This document shows, in pieces, positions 53,968 through 62,384 of a DNA stretch of 64,000 nucleotides (its first letter is position 1; the number at the start of each line of letters is the position of its first letter). Origin of the DNA: DASWZN01 sp036404435. Its GTDB lineage: Bacteria; Acidobacteriota; Terriglobia; Bryobacterales; Bryobacteraceae. The notes below the pieces were generated by a model. The model made no database searches and was not told the DNA's origin. It saw only the letters and a list, made by a program, of their open reading frames with translations. The position numbers were made by a program, and so were the translations under genes. The stretch lies in contig DASWZN010000035.1 in the NCBI GenBank assembly GCA_036404435.1, positions 25,823-89,822 of the forward strand. The letters run 5' to 3'.

Positions 53968-55701
53968 TCAACGCACGGACTCGAAGGGATTCGAGTCCGG
54001 CGCGTACGGCGTCAGGCGCGGGGGCCAGGCGTCCGGCTCGATGAGCCACGCGGTCCGGCCGGGGTAGTAGCGGAGGAGCCTCTCGTTTTCCACGGGGCCG
54101 AGGTCGAGGGCCCACACCACAGGAGCGCGGTCGATGTCGGCGGCATTGTGAATCCAGGTGCGGTAGCGGTGCTGTGGCCAGTAGCGGACGAACACGAGTT
54201 GCGTGCCAGGAGCCTGCGCCAGGCGCTGGTTGATTTGGATTCGCCCCTCGGGATCGCCCCAATTGACGTAGTCCCAGGTCTCGTAGCGGCCGAGGCCCGC
54301 CAGGAGCCGCTCGCTGGCGGTGGCGTGGAGTCCGTACCAAAGGCCGAAGTGAGCGGCGCATAGGAGAAGGATCAGGGCGGCGGCCTGCCGGCCCGCGGGC
54401 GCGCCACGAATTCTCCACGCGCTCAGGCGCTCCAGGCCCTTCACGCTCATCAGCACGCACAAACAGGTGACGGCCGCGATGTAGTGAGGGTGGAAGTACG
54501 GATCGACATTGGTTCCGAGAGCGTAACCCAGCAGGCACAGAATCACCCACAGGAAGCGGTACTGGCGGAGGCTCGCGAGAAAGGCCGGAAGCGCCAGGTA
54601 GAGCGCGGGGAAAAAGAAGAAGCGATAGTAACGGACGCTGTTGCCGAGGAGCCCGAGGAAGCCGTCCAGGGTTAAGGACTCTTCCCCGTGAATGGTGGCC
54701 TCGGCGCGATAGTCCTGTTCCTGTTCCGTGGTGAGCGGCCGGTGAGGTACGGGATTCGGCTGAAAGGTGAAGGTCTGCGGGATGCCGTACTGGTAACGGC
54801 TGAGCTGGTAGGGAAGCGTGGTCCAACTGCCGGTGACGGCTTTGTTATGGAACAGGATCAGCGGGACGACGGGCGATGCGACAAGCACCGCGACGGCGGC
54901 CGCGCGGAGAAGCCGGCGCCACTGGTCCGGATTGCGAAGCACCGGCAGAAAGAACAGGATCACTCCCAGGGCCAGGAAGATGGACTCAAAAGGGCGGGTG
55001 AGGGCCTGCACGGCGATGCCGGCGCCGAGCAACGCGGCGTCCCTCGTCCGCCAGTTTGCGCGCAGCCGCGGCAAAGCGCCGAACACCAGACAGCCCGAAC
55101 AGGCGGCCACCGCGCCGCCCCAGTAGCAGTTCATCCACTGGCTCAGCGGGCCGAATTGGAGCACCGCGAGCATGCCCCCGGCGAACGCCCACGCGGGCGA
55201 GACCCAGGGTCGCAGCATCCAGTAGCAGAGCGCGCATATCGCCGCCACCGATAGAACCACGCCGGCCCAGGGAAGGCCGAGCGCCAACTGGCCCAGCGCC
55301 AGGACAAGGCCTTGCCCGAGCGGATACATGGAGCTGTAAGTGGGCTCCTGGAGAATGAAGACGCCTTCGAAGAACTGGTGCAGCGCGTGCGGCGGATTGG
55401 CCAGGCGGAAGTGGGCCAGGGTGTCGCTCAGAAGGATGTAGCTGAAGTCGTCGGCACCGGTGGGAGTGGGGACCGGATGCAAGGGCAGCAGCGCCATCCG
55501 CAAGGCGACGGGGAGAACGGCCAGCACCAGCATGGCCCATCCCGGCTTGTCCGCCAGCCTGCGGACGAGAGGCTCGGTCCAACTCCGGGACAGGACCAGG
55601 GCGACGAGCAGCGCGGCCACCGCGAGCTCGACGAAATCGCTCGCGCCGAAGCCGATCGGATTGTAGAGCGGGAGGAAGGAACGAAAGACGTACTCAAGCA
55701 T
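53968..55701 (-). CDS. GT-C-like polytopic membrane protein
   Basis: 577 residues, about twelve helices. An early loop with PTPTGADDFSYILLSDTLAH near 80-98 has the paired acidic residues of GT-C glycosyltransferases. A middle soluble loop (QPNPVPHRPLTTEQEQDYRA) and a C-terminal periplasmic part (VFVRYWPQHRYRTWIHNAAD) follow. Probably a mannosyltransferase-like enzyme. GATAAT lies 8 bases before the ATG. Confidence 0.72.
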   Translation of the reverse strand: MLEYVFRSFLPLYNPIGFGASDFVELAVAALLVALVLSRSWTEPLVRRLADKPGWAMLVLAVLPVALRMALLPLHPVPTPTGADDFSYILLSDTLAHFRLANPPHALHQFFEGVFILQEPTYSSMYPLGQGLVLALGQLALGLPWAGVVLSVAAICALCYWMLRPWVSPAWAFAGGMLAVLQFGPLSQWMNCYWGGAVAACSGCLVFGALPRLRANWRTRDAALLGAGIAVQALTRPFESIFLALGVILFFLPVLRNPDQWRRLLRAAAVAVLVASPVVPLILFHNKAVTGSWTTLPYQLSRYQYGIPQTFTFQPNPVPHRPLTTEQEQDYRAEATIHGEESLTLDGFLGLLGNSVRYYRFFFFPALYLALPAFLASLRQYRFLWVILCLLGYALGTNVDPYFHPHYIAAVTCLCVLMSVKGLERLSAWRIRGAPAGRQAAALILLLCAAHFGLWYGLHATASERLLAGLGRYETWDYVNWGDPEGRIQINQRLAQAPGTQLVFVRYWPQHRYRTWIHNAADIDRAPVVWALDLGPVENERLLRYYPGRTAWLIEPDAWPPRLTPYAPDSNPFESVR

Positions 55702-55709
55702 GTCGCGCC

Positions 55710-55715
55710 ATTATC
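55710..55715 (-). promoter_or_regulatory. -10 box (TGA)TAAT type
   Basis: GATAAT with upstream TG on the minus strand lies 8 bases before the ATG at 55701. Confidence 0.5.
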
Positions 55716-55761
55716 ACTCGCCAGTATACGGCGGAGCGACGAAGTTAGCGGAGCTCACGTA

Positions 55762-56040
55762 TCAGGCGGAACGGCGTTCTCTCTCGAGGGCCTCGTGCAG
55801 CAGCATCTTGATGTAGGTCTGATAGGGCAGACCTTTGTGCTGGGCCAGATCACGGGCTGCCTTGAGATCCGGCACGGGCAGACGCATCGTGACGGCCTTC
55901 AAGGGCACAGCCCGGCGCGCCTTGCCCGACTTGATCGCGCGCCTCATGATCTCCGTGGCCACTTCTGGATGGTTGTCCCACCACTCAGCCTCTTCGGCTT
56001 CGGTGCGGAACTTCGGTATTGTGATTTGCTTTTTCGCCAT
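55762..56040 (-). CDS. BrnA/CopG-type antitoxin
   Basis: 92 residues. FRTEAEEAEWWDNHPE near 11 is the signature of the CopG-type antitoxin family found beside BrnT. The C-terminal VTMRLPVPDLKAARDLAQHK then GLPYQTYIKMLLHEAL is a ribbon-helix-helix DNA-binding region. It neutralises the toxin and probably represses the operon. The start is 2 bases after the toxin stop. Confidence 0.88.
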   Translation of the reverse strand: MAKKQITIPKFRTEAEEAEWWDNHPEVATEIMRRAIKSGKARRAVPLKAVTMRLPVPDLKAARDLAQHKGLPYQTYIKMLLHEALERERRSA

Positions 56041-56042
56041 AC

Positions 56043-56309
56043 TCAGTTCCCCTCGAAATAGAGCCGTTCCTGCTCCTTGGTCATCTCATATGCGGTGACG
56101 ACCCGGATCTTGCCACGCCGTTCGGTGTAGAGGATCGTAAGCAGCCGCCCCGATTTGGTGCGCCCAAAACAAAGCACCCGCTCCTCGCTTTCGTACTGTT
56201 GAAGACCCGCTTCCAGGGGCTCGATCAGGACTGCGTCCTCAGCTTCCTCGGGGGTGATGCCGTGCCGTGCGATGTGCCTTCGATTCTCGGCGTCCCACTC
56301 GAAGTCCAC
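56043..56309 (-). CDS. brnT: BrnT family toxin
   Basis: 88 residues from GTG 56309. FEWDAENRRHIARHGITPEE at the start and VLCFGRTKSGRLLTILYTER then RIRV-like strand and TAYEMTKEQERLYFEGN at the end match the BrnT RelE-like ribonuclease fold. It is a translation-inhibiting toxin. The toxin-first order is normal for BrnTA. TACAAT lies 7 bases upstream of the GTG. Confidence 0.88.
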   Translation of the reverse strand: MDFEWDAENRRHIARHGITPEEAEDAVLIEPLEAGLQQYESEERVLCFGRTKSGRLLTILYTERRGKIRVVTAYEMTKEQERLYFEGN

Positions 56310-56325
56310 ACTTTACATTGTAAGT
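56310..56325 (-). promoter_or_regulatory. Promoter/operator of brnTA
   Basis: TACAAT (56322-56317) sits inside the near-palindrome ACTTTACATTGTAAGT, so a dimeric BrnA could block the -10 box. Autoregulation is known for BrnTA. The site itself is inference. Confidence 0.5.
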
Positions 56326-56480
56326 ACCACGTACAGACAAATCAACCTCGGCGAGGGTGCGCGACATCGATGTGGACGCGCGCCGCGCCGGATAGAGAGA
56401 TCCAGCCATCCGAGCGTATCGGGTACTCAGCACCGAAGCGCGACCGTCAGAGAAGCGGATTCCCGCCCAGCCGGAGATAC

Positions 56481-56508
56481 CCGCTCGCTTACGCGCGCGG
56501 TTCGGTGC
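56481..56508. repeat. Dispersed repeat, GGTTCGGTGC variant
   Basis: Identical to 42301-42328 over 28 bases. It lies in the gap between brnT and the malectin protein gene. Confidence 0.85.
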
Positions 56509-56573
56509 CGGACTTCCGTTTGGCGTCTACAAACATGTCGTGCGCCTCTTCGGCGATCCCGTCCGGACCCACT

Positions 56574-58109
56574 CTATTCCGGCAGGACTTCGATGGCGGT
56601 GACGGTGGCGTAGTCCTTGAGGGGCACAAAATCCAGCAGCAGTTTTCCCTGGGCGTTCGGCTCCAGGCCGGCCATCTTTCTTACTATCGGGCGGTTCTCG
56701 CCGGCCTCGCGGAACAGATCGAGCTCGCGCAGCACGGTCTTGCCGTTACAGAGAACGTTGAAGACGCGGGCGCCGGCTCCGGCGTTTTCCGCATGGGGCG
56801 GTCCAACGTAGTCGTCCCGGTTGCCCGGTCCGAATCTATGCTCGGCAAAGTGCAACAGCAAGTTGTAGCTGCCCGGCGCGGCCGGAATCGCATAGGAAAA
56901 GCGGCCCCAGCGCTCGCTCTCGTATAGTTCCGGATCGTCTCCGGCGGCCACCAGCCCGTGGCGCAGCGCGAGCTGGCCGCCCTTGAAGTAGGTGTCCGGA
57001 CTCCACCAGTGGCTGTCGTTGGAGTAGTACGGAACATCGCGGGTCAGGATGCGCAAGGGCCGCTGACGCCCGCGCGTGCCGGGCAGGACCTCGATGGCCG
57101 ACACCATCGCCCGGCCGCCATGCACCGAGGCGAACTCCAGGTGCACCTTTCCATCCTGCGCCGGCGAGATGTCGGTGAAGACCTTGGTATCGGCCGTTTC
57201 GCTGCCGTCTGCGTCCGCGACGACGTCGAAGTCCGAAAGCAACGGCTGGCCGTTGGCGCGGACCTGCATGACCCGGCTACCTTCTCCCCCGCCTTCCTGA
57301 CCCTCGGGACCATAAAGGGTCTCGGCGAAGTGCAGATGCAACTCGTAGATGCCGGGCTTGAGCGGGATCTGGTACTGGAACTCGCCCTGCCGGCTGGTGC
57401 GGTAAATCACCGCGTCCTGGGTGCGCCAGATGTGCGGCACCGGGCTGTGTACCGGCGTGCCGCCGGTGTAGTAGCGATCCGCGGTCCAAGTCTTGCCGGC
57501 ATGATCGATGTAGTCGTGGCTGCCGCCGGCCAGAATTCGAACCTCATCGCCAACCGGCAGCCCGATCAAGGACGGGGACGACGGGACCGGGGTCTCGGCG
57601 GGGGCCGCTGTCGGGGACGGGGCACTGGTCCTGCGCGCCAAGAAAAACAGCCCAGCCAGAACCGCGAGGATAACGACCAAGAGCAGGGAGAGAGTACGCG
57701 CCGAGAGGCGCAGCCGGAAGGGAGCGGCAGCCACGGAGTCGGGCCGGCTCGCCAGCCACTGGTGGCCCTGGTCCTGGAATGTCGGAACGTACTGGCCCAC
57801 CGGAATCGAGATGTGAATCCGATGTCTCTTGCCCGGTCCTTCATAGTATTCGACCAGACGCTTGCGGAGCCGGTTGGCCTGCACCCGGACGATGGAGTCC
57901 GCTTCCTGGTCGAAGGACGCATCGCGGCCCAGGGCGTCCACGGCGATCGAGTACTCCTTGATCTCCGAGCCCCGGCCCTCGAGGGTCCTTTCGCAGATAT
58001 AGGAGAGCAAGGCCGCCAGCGTGGGGGCGCGGGTGAACAGCCCGGACTGGAGTACGGCCCGCAGTTCCTCCCGCCGGGCCTCCATCGGCGCCGATTCCGC
58101 GTCGGGCAT
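56574..58109 (-). CDS. HTH-like domain, membrane helix, two malectin domains
   Basis: 511 residues. Residues about 10-110 (LLSYICERTLEGRGSEIKEY, DSIVRVQANRLRKRLVEYYE, ISIPVGQYVPTF) resemble the winged-helix-like domain often found at the start of Acidobacterial regulators. One membrane helix spans 138-158, and a Pro/Ser linker follows. Then come two malectin-like domains (about 189-335 and 345-511, each ending VSAIEVLPG/VTAIEVLPE and containing YELHLHFAET, YNLLLHFAEH). The layout suggests a ToxR-like sensor that reads carbohydrate outside and DNA inside. Confidence 0.78.
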   Translation of the reverse strand: MPDAESAPMEARREELRAVLQSGLFTRAPTLAALLSYICERTLEGRGSEIKEYSIAVDALGRDASFDQEADSIVRVQANRLRKRLVEYYEGPGKRHRIHISIPVGQYVPTFQDQGHQWLASRPDSVAAAPFRLRLSARTLSLLLVVILAVLAGLFFLARRTSAPSPTAAPAETPVPSSPSLIGLPVGDEVRILAGGSHDYIDHAGKTWTADRYYTGGTPVHSPVPHIWRTQDAVIYRTSRQGEFQYQIPLKPGIYELHLHFAETLYGPEGQEGGGEGSRVMQVRANGQPLLSDFDVVADADGSETADTKVFTDISPAQDGKVHLEFASVHGGRAMVSAIEVLPGTRGRQRPLRILTRDVPYYSNDSHWWSPDTYFKGGQLALRHGLVAAGDDPELYESERWGRFSYAIPAAPGSYNLLLHFAEHRFGPGNRDDYVGPPHAENAGAGARVFNVLCNGKTVLRELDLFREAGENRPIVRKMAGLEPNAQGKLLLDFVPLKDYATVTAIEVLPE

Positions 58110-58302
58110 GTCACGATCCTACCGTATTTCCGGAGAAGACGGCCCGCTAATCGCGGTGACATCCGCCAGGCGCCGGGACCGGCCGCAGCGAACTGACATC
58201 GCAGGGAGTTGCGCCGCCGTGTAACCGGCATGTAACGGGCCAGGTAGCCGCAATAGCCTTGGTTGCCGGACCGGCGTGTGCGAAATTGTGACTGAGGCGC
58301 GC

Positions 58303-59043
58303 ATGAAGAAGGCGATTCTGACCGCGTTGGTTCTGGCGCTGGGAGCGATCCTGGGGCCGTCCAGCGCCTGGGCCGATCCCGCCTCGCAGGAGGCTGCCGA
58401 TCTGGAGGCGAAGGGCGACGGCCTGCGGCGTCAGCAGGGGTACAGCGAAGCGATCAAGTGCTACCGCCAGGCACTACGCGCGGGTGGCGACGAGGCGGCC
58501 TTGTACAACAAGATCGGTCTGGCCGATCTGCGGCTCCAGCTCTACGCGGCCGCCCAGGTGGCTTTTGAACAGGCCTTCAAGCGCAATCCCAACGATGCCA
58601 ACACGCTCAACAACCTGGGAGTGGCCAGCCACCTCCGGCAGAGGTACGAACGGGCGGTGAAGTGGTACAAGAAGGCGCTGGCTCTCAACGAAAGCGAGTC
58701 GGCCTTCCACTGCAATCTCGGCGCAAGCTGGTTCGCGCTGGGCCATTTCGACCGCTCCAGCGCCGAGTACGCGCGGGCCCTCGAACTGGATCCCAGGGCT
58801 TTCGCGAACATGGAGGAACAGGGGATTGCCGGCCAGCCCTCCGGAGCCGACCGCGGCAGGTTGTATTACCTGATGGCCAAGCTGTACGCCAGCCGCGGGG
58901 ACCTCGATCGCGCTTTGGCGCTGCTGCAGAAAGCCAGGGAGCTAGGCTACCAGGGCCTGGAGAACGCGTACCGGGACAAGGACTTCGCCCGCCTGTGGAA
59001 GGATGGGCGGCTGGCGCAGGTGGTGCGGGGGGGCAGGAGATAA
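58303..59043 (+). CDS. Exported TPR protein
   Basis: 246 residues from ATG 58303 with signal peptide (MKKAILTALVLALGAILG). Four or so TPRs (AALYNKIGLADLRLQLYAAA, ANTLNNLGVASHLRQRYERA, SAFHCNLGASWFALGHFDRS). The last 92 codons (from EYARALELDP) are duplicated downstream at 59807-60085. The frame also opens at 58276. Confidence 0.82.
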   Translation: MKKAILTALVLALGAILGPSSAWADPASQEAADLEAKGDGLRRQQGYSEAIKCYRQALRAGGDEAALYNKIGLADLRLQLYAAAQVAFEQAFKRNPNDANTLNNLGVASHLRQRYERAVKWYKKALALNESESAFHCNLGASWFALGHFDRSSAEYARALELDPRAFANMEEQGIAGQPSGADRGRLYYLMAKLYASRGDLDRALALLQKARELGYQGLENAYRDKDFARLWKDGRLAQVVRGGRR

Positions 59044-59050
59044 GAGGCGC
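58765..59050 (+). repeat. Direct repeat left copy (TPR gene tail)
   Basis: 286 bases, about 90% identical to 59807-60092. The two copies bracket the MNT/HEPN pair. Confidence 0.88.
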
Positions 59051-59129
59051 CCCAACCACACCGGCTTAGCGCTGCCCGGCTTCAAGGTGCGCTCTCCGGC
59101 AGTTGTGGCAAACTGAATGGGGACGAGTC

Positions 59130-59453
59130 ATGCCAGCCGCTAGCGATCCGGCCTTAAGCGAGGTGGTGCGCCGCCTCGTAGAGGCATACAGCCCGGAGCG
59201 GATTTACCTTTTCGGTTCCGTCGCCCGAGGAGAAGCCGGTCCGGACAGCGACTATGACATCATGGTCATCGTTCCCGACGACGCGCCGCCGGAACGGCTG
59301 CGAAGCCGCCTGGCGTATCGGGCTTTGCGGGGAACCGGGACTGCGGCCGACATAGTAGTGTGGCCCCGTTCGAGCTTCGAGCGCCGCTCCCGAGTTGCCG
59401 CATCGCTGCCCGCCACGGTGTCGCGGGAGGGGATGCTGCTCTATGTCAGTTGA
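59130..59453 (+). CDS. MNT-type nucleotidyltransferase (MntA-like)
   Basis: 107 residues. The nucleotidyltransferase motif is G29-S30-VARGEAGPDS-D41-Y-D43. Such proteins act as antitoxins for HEPN toxins by AMPylating them (family knowledge). The stop overlaps the HEPN start by 11 bases. The frame opens at 59103, but ATG 59130 fits the domain start. Confidence 0.88.
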   Translation: MPAASDPALSEVVRRLVEAYSPERIYLFGSVARGEAGPDSDYDIMVIVPDDAPPERLRSRLAYRALRGTGTAADIVVWPRSSFERRSRVAASLPATVSREGMLLYVS

Positions 59454-60045
59454 TCCCGAACTGGTCGCCGAGACGAGGGCATGGTTCGCCAAGGCGTTCA
59501 ACGATCTCCGCGCCGCTGAAGCGCTGACGGCCGCCTCCCCGCCGTTGCTTGATGAGGCCGTGTTCCACTGCCAGCAGGCCGCTGAAAAGGCGCTCAAGGG
59601 ATTTCTCACCTGGAGCGGTCGCACTTTCCGGAAGACCCATAACCTGGAGGAGATCGGCGAGCAGTGTCTGACCGTCGATCCTTCATTGCGCTGCGTCATT
59701 GACCAAGCCGTGCCGCTCAGCGAGTATGCCTGGAAGTTCCGGTATCCCGGTGAGCCCTCTCAGCCCGGACCGGATGAGGCGGCCGAGGCGCTCGCCACTG
59801 CCCGAGGAGTACGCGCGGGCCCTCGAACTGGATCCCAAGGCTTTCGCGAACATGGAGGAACAGGGGATTGCCGGCCAGCCCTCGGGAGCCGACCGCGGCA
59901 GGTTGTATTGCCTGATGGCGAAGCTGTACGCCAGCCGCGGCGACCTCGAGCGCGCGTTGGCGTTGCTGCAGAAAGCCAGGGAGCTAGGCTACCAGGGCCT
60001 GGACAACGCCTACCGCGACAGGGAATTCGTCCGTCTGTGGAATGA
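59443..60045 (+). CDS. HEPN-domain protein with foreign C-terminal tail
   Basis: Residues 1-121 are a HEPN domain: an all-helical fold with LLDEAVFHCQQAAEKALKGF near 36, TFRKTHNLEEIGEQ near 61 and EYAWKFRYPG. HEPN proteins are ribonuclease toxins paired with MNT. After ALATAR the sequence jumps into the duplicated TPR tail in a different frame, adding about 79 unrelated residues (GVRAGPRTGSQ...). The native C-terminus is therefore lost. It may still fold. The activity is uncertain. Confidence 0.75.
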   Translation: MSVDPELVAETRAWFAKAFNDLRAAEALTAASPPLLDEAVFHCQQAAEKALKGFLTWSGRTFRKTHNLEEIGEQCLTVDPSLRCVIDQAVPLSEYAWKFRYPGEPSQPGPDEAAEALATARGVRAGPRTGSQGFREHGGTGDCRPALGSRPRQVVLPDGEAVRQPRRPRARVGVAAESQGARLPGPGQRLPRQGIRPSVE

Positions 60046-60092
60046 TGGGCGGCTGGCGCAGGTGGTGCGCGGGGGGAGAAGATAAGGGGCGC
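59807..60092 (+). pseudogene. Duplicated tail of the TPR gene
   Basis: Codes in frame for EYARALELDPKAFANMEEQG through QVVRGGRR to TAA at 60083-60085, as in the intact TPR gene at 58303-59043. There is no start of its own. It is the right copy of the direct repeat and is fused out of frame to HEPN. Confidence 0.85.
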
Positions 60093-60212
60093 GCGGCCCC
60101 TTGCGTTTGTCGTATAGCAGGCCTAAACTCCAGGACGTAGGATCGGAAAGTCACGCAGCGCACGGCGGCACATGGGGCTGCTGATTTTCTGCCCTGACGG
60201 AGGAAGCACCGA

Positions 60213-60910
60213 ATGGACAGACCAATAGCGGTAGTGTTTGCACTATCGGCTGTTTTGACCGTGAGCGGCGCAGAGAAGAAAGAAGCCTTGTTCGCCAATC
60301 AGCATTTCAGAGTGGTCAGTGCGGGGCTGGCAGTTGCGGTCTGTAGTACTTTTGACCCCGACATGTTCGCCGTCAATATGCCCACGCTCCCCAACCTTAT
60401 AGAGAACAACGTGGCAAGGCACTCGACTGCTAACCCCTTCGACTCCGGTGGTCTATTTGGCCGCTGCAATGGCGTTGTCGCTGAACCCTTGAGCGTTGGG
60501 GAGGTTGTTACCGCCACAGGATTTACAGTCCATGGTCGTGAGTTTCGTCTGCGAATTGTGAGCACGCCACATGCTGTTCGCCGGGGTATCGGAGCGTTCG
60601 AGCACACAACATACGAGTCCGGTGCGGCTCAACTTCGTTTCAATTAACGGATCCCAGGGATCGCAACGAAGTCGAGACAGCGCTGAGGGCTTGGCTGCGG
60701 CCAACTGATGATGCGGCAGGAAACACTGCAACTGGCGTCCAGGTTCCGCACATACAGGATGGTATGACGGTGGCACAGGTAGAAGCGGCCATTGGTGCGC
60801 CGGACCTGAAATTTGATTCTGAAGGCTCGACCACCTATACATATAAGTCGATTGGCGTGGCGGTCGTCTTTAAGGACGGCATCGTCACAAAGATCGTAGG
60901 CACACGTTGA
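60213..60910 (+). pseudogene. Secreted protein with SmpA/OmlA-like end, frameshifted
   Basis: The N-terminal frame (signal MDRPIAVVFALSAVLTVSGA) runs to QLRFN and stops at 60647. One frame over, LTDPRDRNEVETALRAWLRP continues directly and ends with VPHIQDGMTVAQVEAAIGAP and YTYKSIGVAVVFKDGIVTKI, a SmpA/OmlA-like domain, to TGA 60908-60910. Restoring one T in aatta rejoins the frames (RFNLTD). True decay or a sequencing slip. Confidence 0.7.
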
Positions 60911-60946
60911 GATCCCGCTGAGCTGACGGAGGAACCAGCGCAAGCC

Positions 60947-61696
60947 ATGGCCGACGTGCGGTGGATCGACAGGGCACTACAGCGGATCATCGACTTGACG
61001 AACGCCAGTACAGGCAGCGCCTACGCCACCAGAATCTTTCAGGGCCTCGCCCATATCGACGGCTCGGGACTCAAATTCAAACGCTTCGCTCGCGCATCGA
61101 CTAAAGACGAATTGGGAGATCTCAACGCAGAACTGACGTTCGCGCTGTTGTTTGCTGGCCTTGATTTTGACGTTGTTTTCGAGCCAACGGGCGACAAAGG
61201 CCCCGACCTGTCGGTTCGGAGGGACGGCCAGTCGGCGTATGTCGAGGTCAAGAGGTTTCGTCCACGAGAAAGGGTAAGGGCCGAAACGGTCACCATGACC
61301 GACGAACCACTGCTTTTCCAGCAATACGGACAACCAGAGAAGGACACAGACAAGGTTCGCGGCGAGTTGTATGCGAAGCTCCGACAGGTTGCCGGTCACA
61401 ATGGGATTCTGGCGATTTGGTCCGATGATGATGATCTTGAATTCCTGGAACATCGGTTTGCCGGCGATGATATGAGACGGGATTCGGAAAAAGGCGTACA
61501 GCGCGTTCCAGAGAACGTCTTGTTTTCTGTGTTTGCAGGTAATTGGCGTTCGGGCCGGACTGGTCAGCAGGTGTACTGCCGTCCATTCAGGCCTCTCGCA
61601 GATCCCTTTCGAATGTGGGCGGAAGACTTGGATCTTGTCTCAGTGAGTAGCTGCGTTCGCGAAGCCCTGAAGAAGCTCTCGGCCCAGGATGTTTAA
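60947..61696 (+). CDS. PD-(D/E)XK nuclease-like protein
   Basis: 249 residues. E62 in a helix (NAELTFALLFAGLDFDVVFE), D87 in KGPDLSV and E100-V-K102 in AYVEVKRF form the E...PD...ExK arrangement of the PD-(D/E)XK nuclease fold. The rest is not recognised. The GC content is below the window average. It lies just outside the tRNA-derived att site, in an accessory zone. It could be an orphan restriction-like enzyme. Confidence 0.6.
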   Translation: MADVRWIDRALQRIIDLTNASTGSAYATRIFQGLAHIDGSGLKFKRFARASTKDELGDLNAELTFALLFAGLDFDVVFEPTGDKGPDLSVRRDGQSAYVEVKRFRPRERVRAETVTMTDEPLLFQQYGQPEKDTDKVRGELYAKLRQVAGHNGILAIWSDDDDLEFLEHRFAGDDMRRDSEKGVQRVPENVLFSVFAGNWRSGRTGQQVYCRPFRPLADPFRMWAEDLDLVSVSSCVREALKKLSAQDV

Positions 61697-61810
61697 TTGC
61701 CAAGCAGTGGGATCTGGCTCAGGCAGCCTCCAGGTCGGTGTCTTGGCGACAGCGCTGTGCTTGAGCATGGCCGGTGGGCACGCATGAAGATCACCCGCCC
61801 TCCGCAATTG

Positions 61811-61830
61811 TGGCCCATGAAAATGGGCCA
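61811..61830. repeat. Palindrome TGGCCCAT-gaaa-ATGGGCCA
   Basis: A perfect 8-base-pair inverted repeat 70 bases from the att fragment. It could be a protein-binding site or a hairpin. No T tract follows on the plus strand. Confidence 0.6.
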
Positions 61831-61901
61831 CAAAAGGCCAAGATGGTTTCTGCTGGCGAAGACGATGGATTCACAACTGCCTTTGTTTTCAATCTGCTAG
61901 G

Positions 61902-61949
61902 TGGTGGGCCCGACAGAACTCGAATCTGTGACCTCTACCGTGTCAAGGT
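61902..61949 (-). other. Attachment site: tRNA-Val(GAC) 3' fragment
   Basis: Read on the minus strand it gives the anticodon loop TTGACAC, the variable region, the T-arm ACAGA-TTCGAGT-TCTGT, the acceptor strand CGGGCCC and ACCA. The D-arm and 5' half are missing. Partial 3' tRNA copies are made when tyrosine-recombinase elements insert into tRNA genes. The orientation places the element to the right (above 61950). Confidence 0.8.
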
Positions 61950-62010
61950 GGGAATATCAATCACTTGCGGACATCTGCGACCGAAACAAAAGACTTACGG
62001 GAGATGATTT

Positions 62011-62067
62011 GTGCCCAAATGTGCCCAAGTCGGGCGTCCGCCGCGGTTTTGTGCCCGGAATGTGCCC
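62011..62067. repeat. Paired GTGCCC repeats near att
   Basis: GTGCCC at 62011, 62021, 62051 and 62062, in two pairs 10 to 11 bases apart, each preceded by t-rich bases (tttgtgcccaaatgtgccc). Position and spacing suggest integrase arm-binding sites. Confidence 0.55.
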
Positions 62068-62129
62068 CGATCATGGTCGCTGAGTGTCTTCCAGCCTAAC
62101 CCTGTGCCTCTGCGCCACGTCCTCGCGCG

Positions 62130-62157
62130 CGGGGGACACAACCCCCGAACTTTTTTT
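62130..62157 (+). terminator. Intrinsic terminator
   Basis: CGGGGG-acacaa-CCCCCG followed by aac and seven Ts. No complete gene upstream ends here. It may close an element transcript or protect the element from chromosomal read-through. Confidence 0.75.
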
Positions 62158-62384
62158 ACTCCATAACGAGTGAAGAAGAGTGGTTCTATATAGGGGATTG
62201 GTCCGGGCGCTTCAGATGGCAGTCCCAGTCGTGTCCTTCCAGCGCAGTATCACAACAAGCAAGAGATGCTCTCCGAACCAGCAATTGGGCCGAGTCACCG
62301 AAATTATCTGTTGACGACTGAAACCGCGAACTGATATTCAGAGGACGCAGGCCGAATTATGCCGATGCAAACGAGGTAGCCAAC

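Larger units (their letters stand above)
61697..62384. other. Gene-free element boundary region
   Basis: 688 bases without a credible gene. It contains an 8-bp palindromic hairpin (61811-61830), the tRNA-Val 3' fragment (61902-61949), four GTGCCC repeats (62011-62067) and a terminator (62130-62157). The rest shows no clear signal. Confidence 0.6.
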
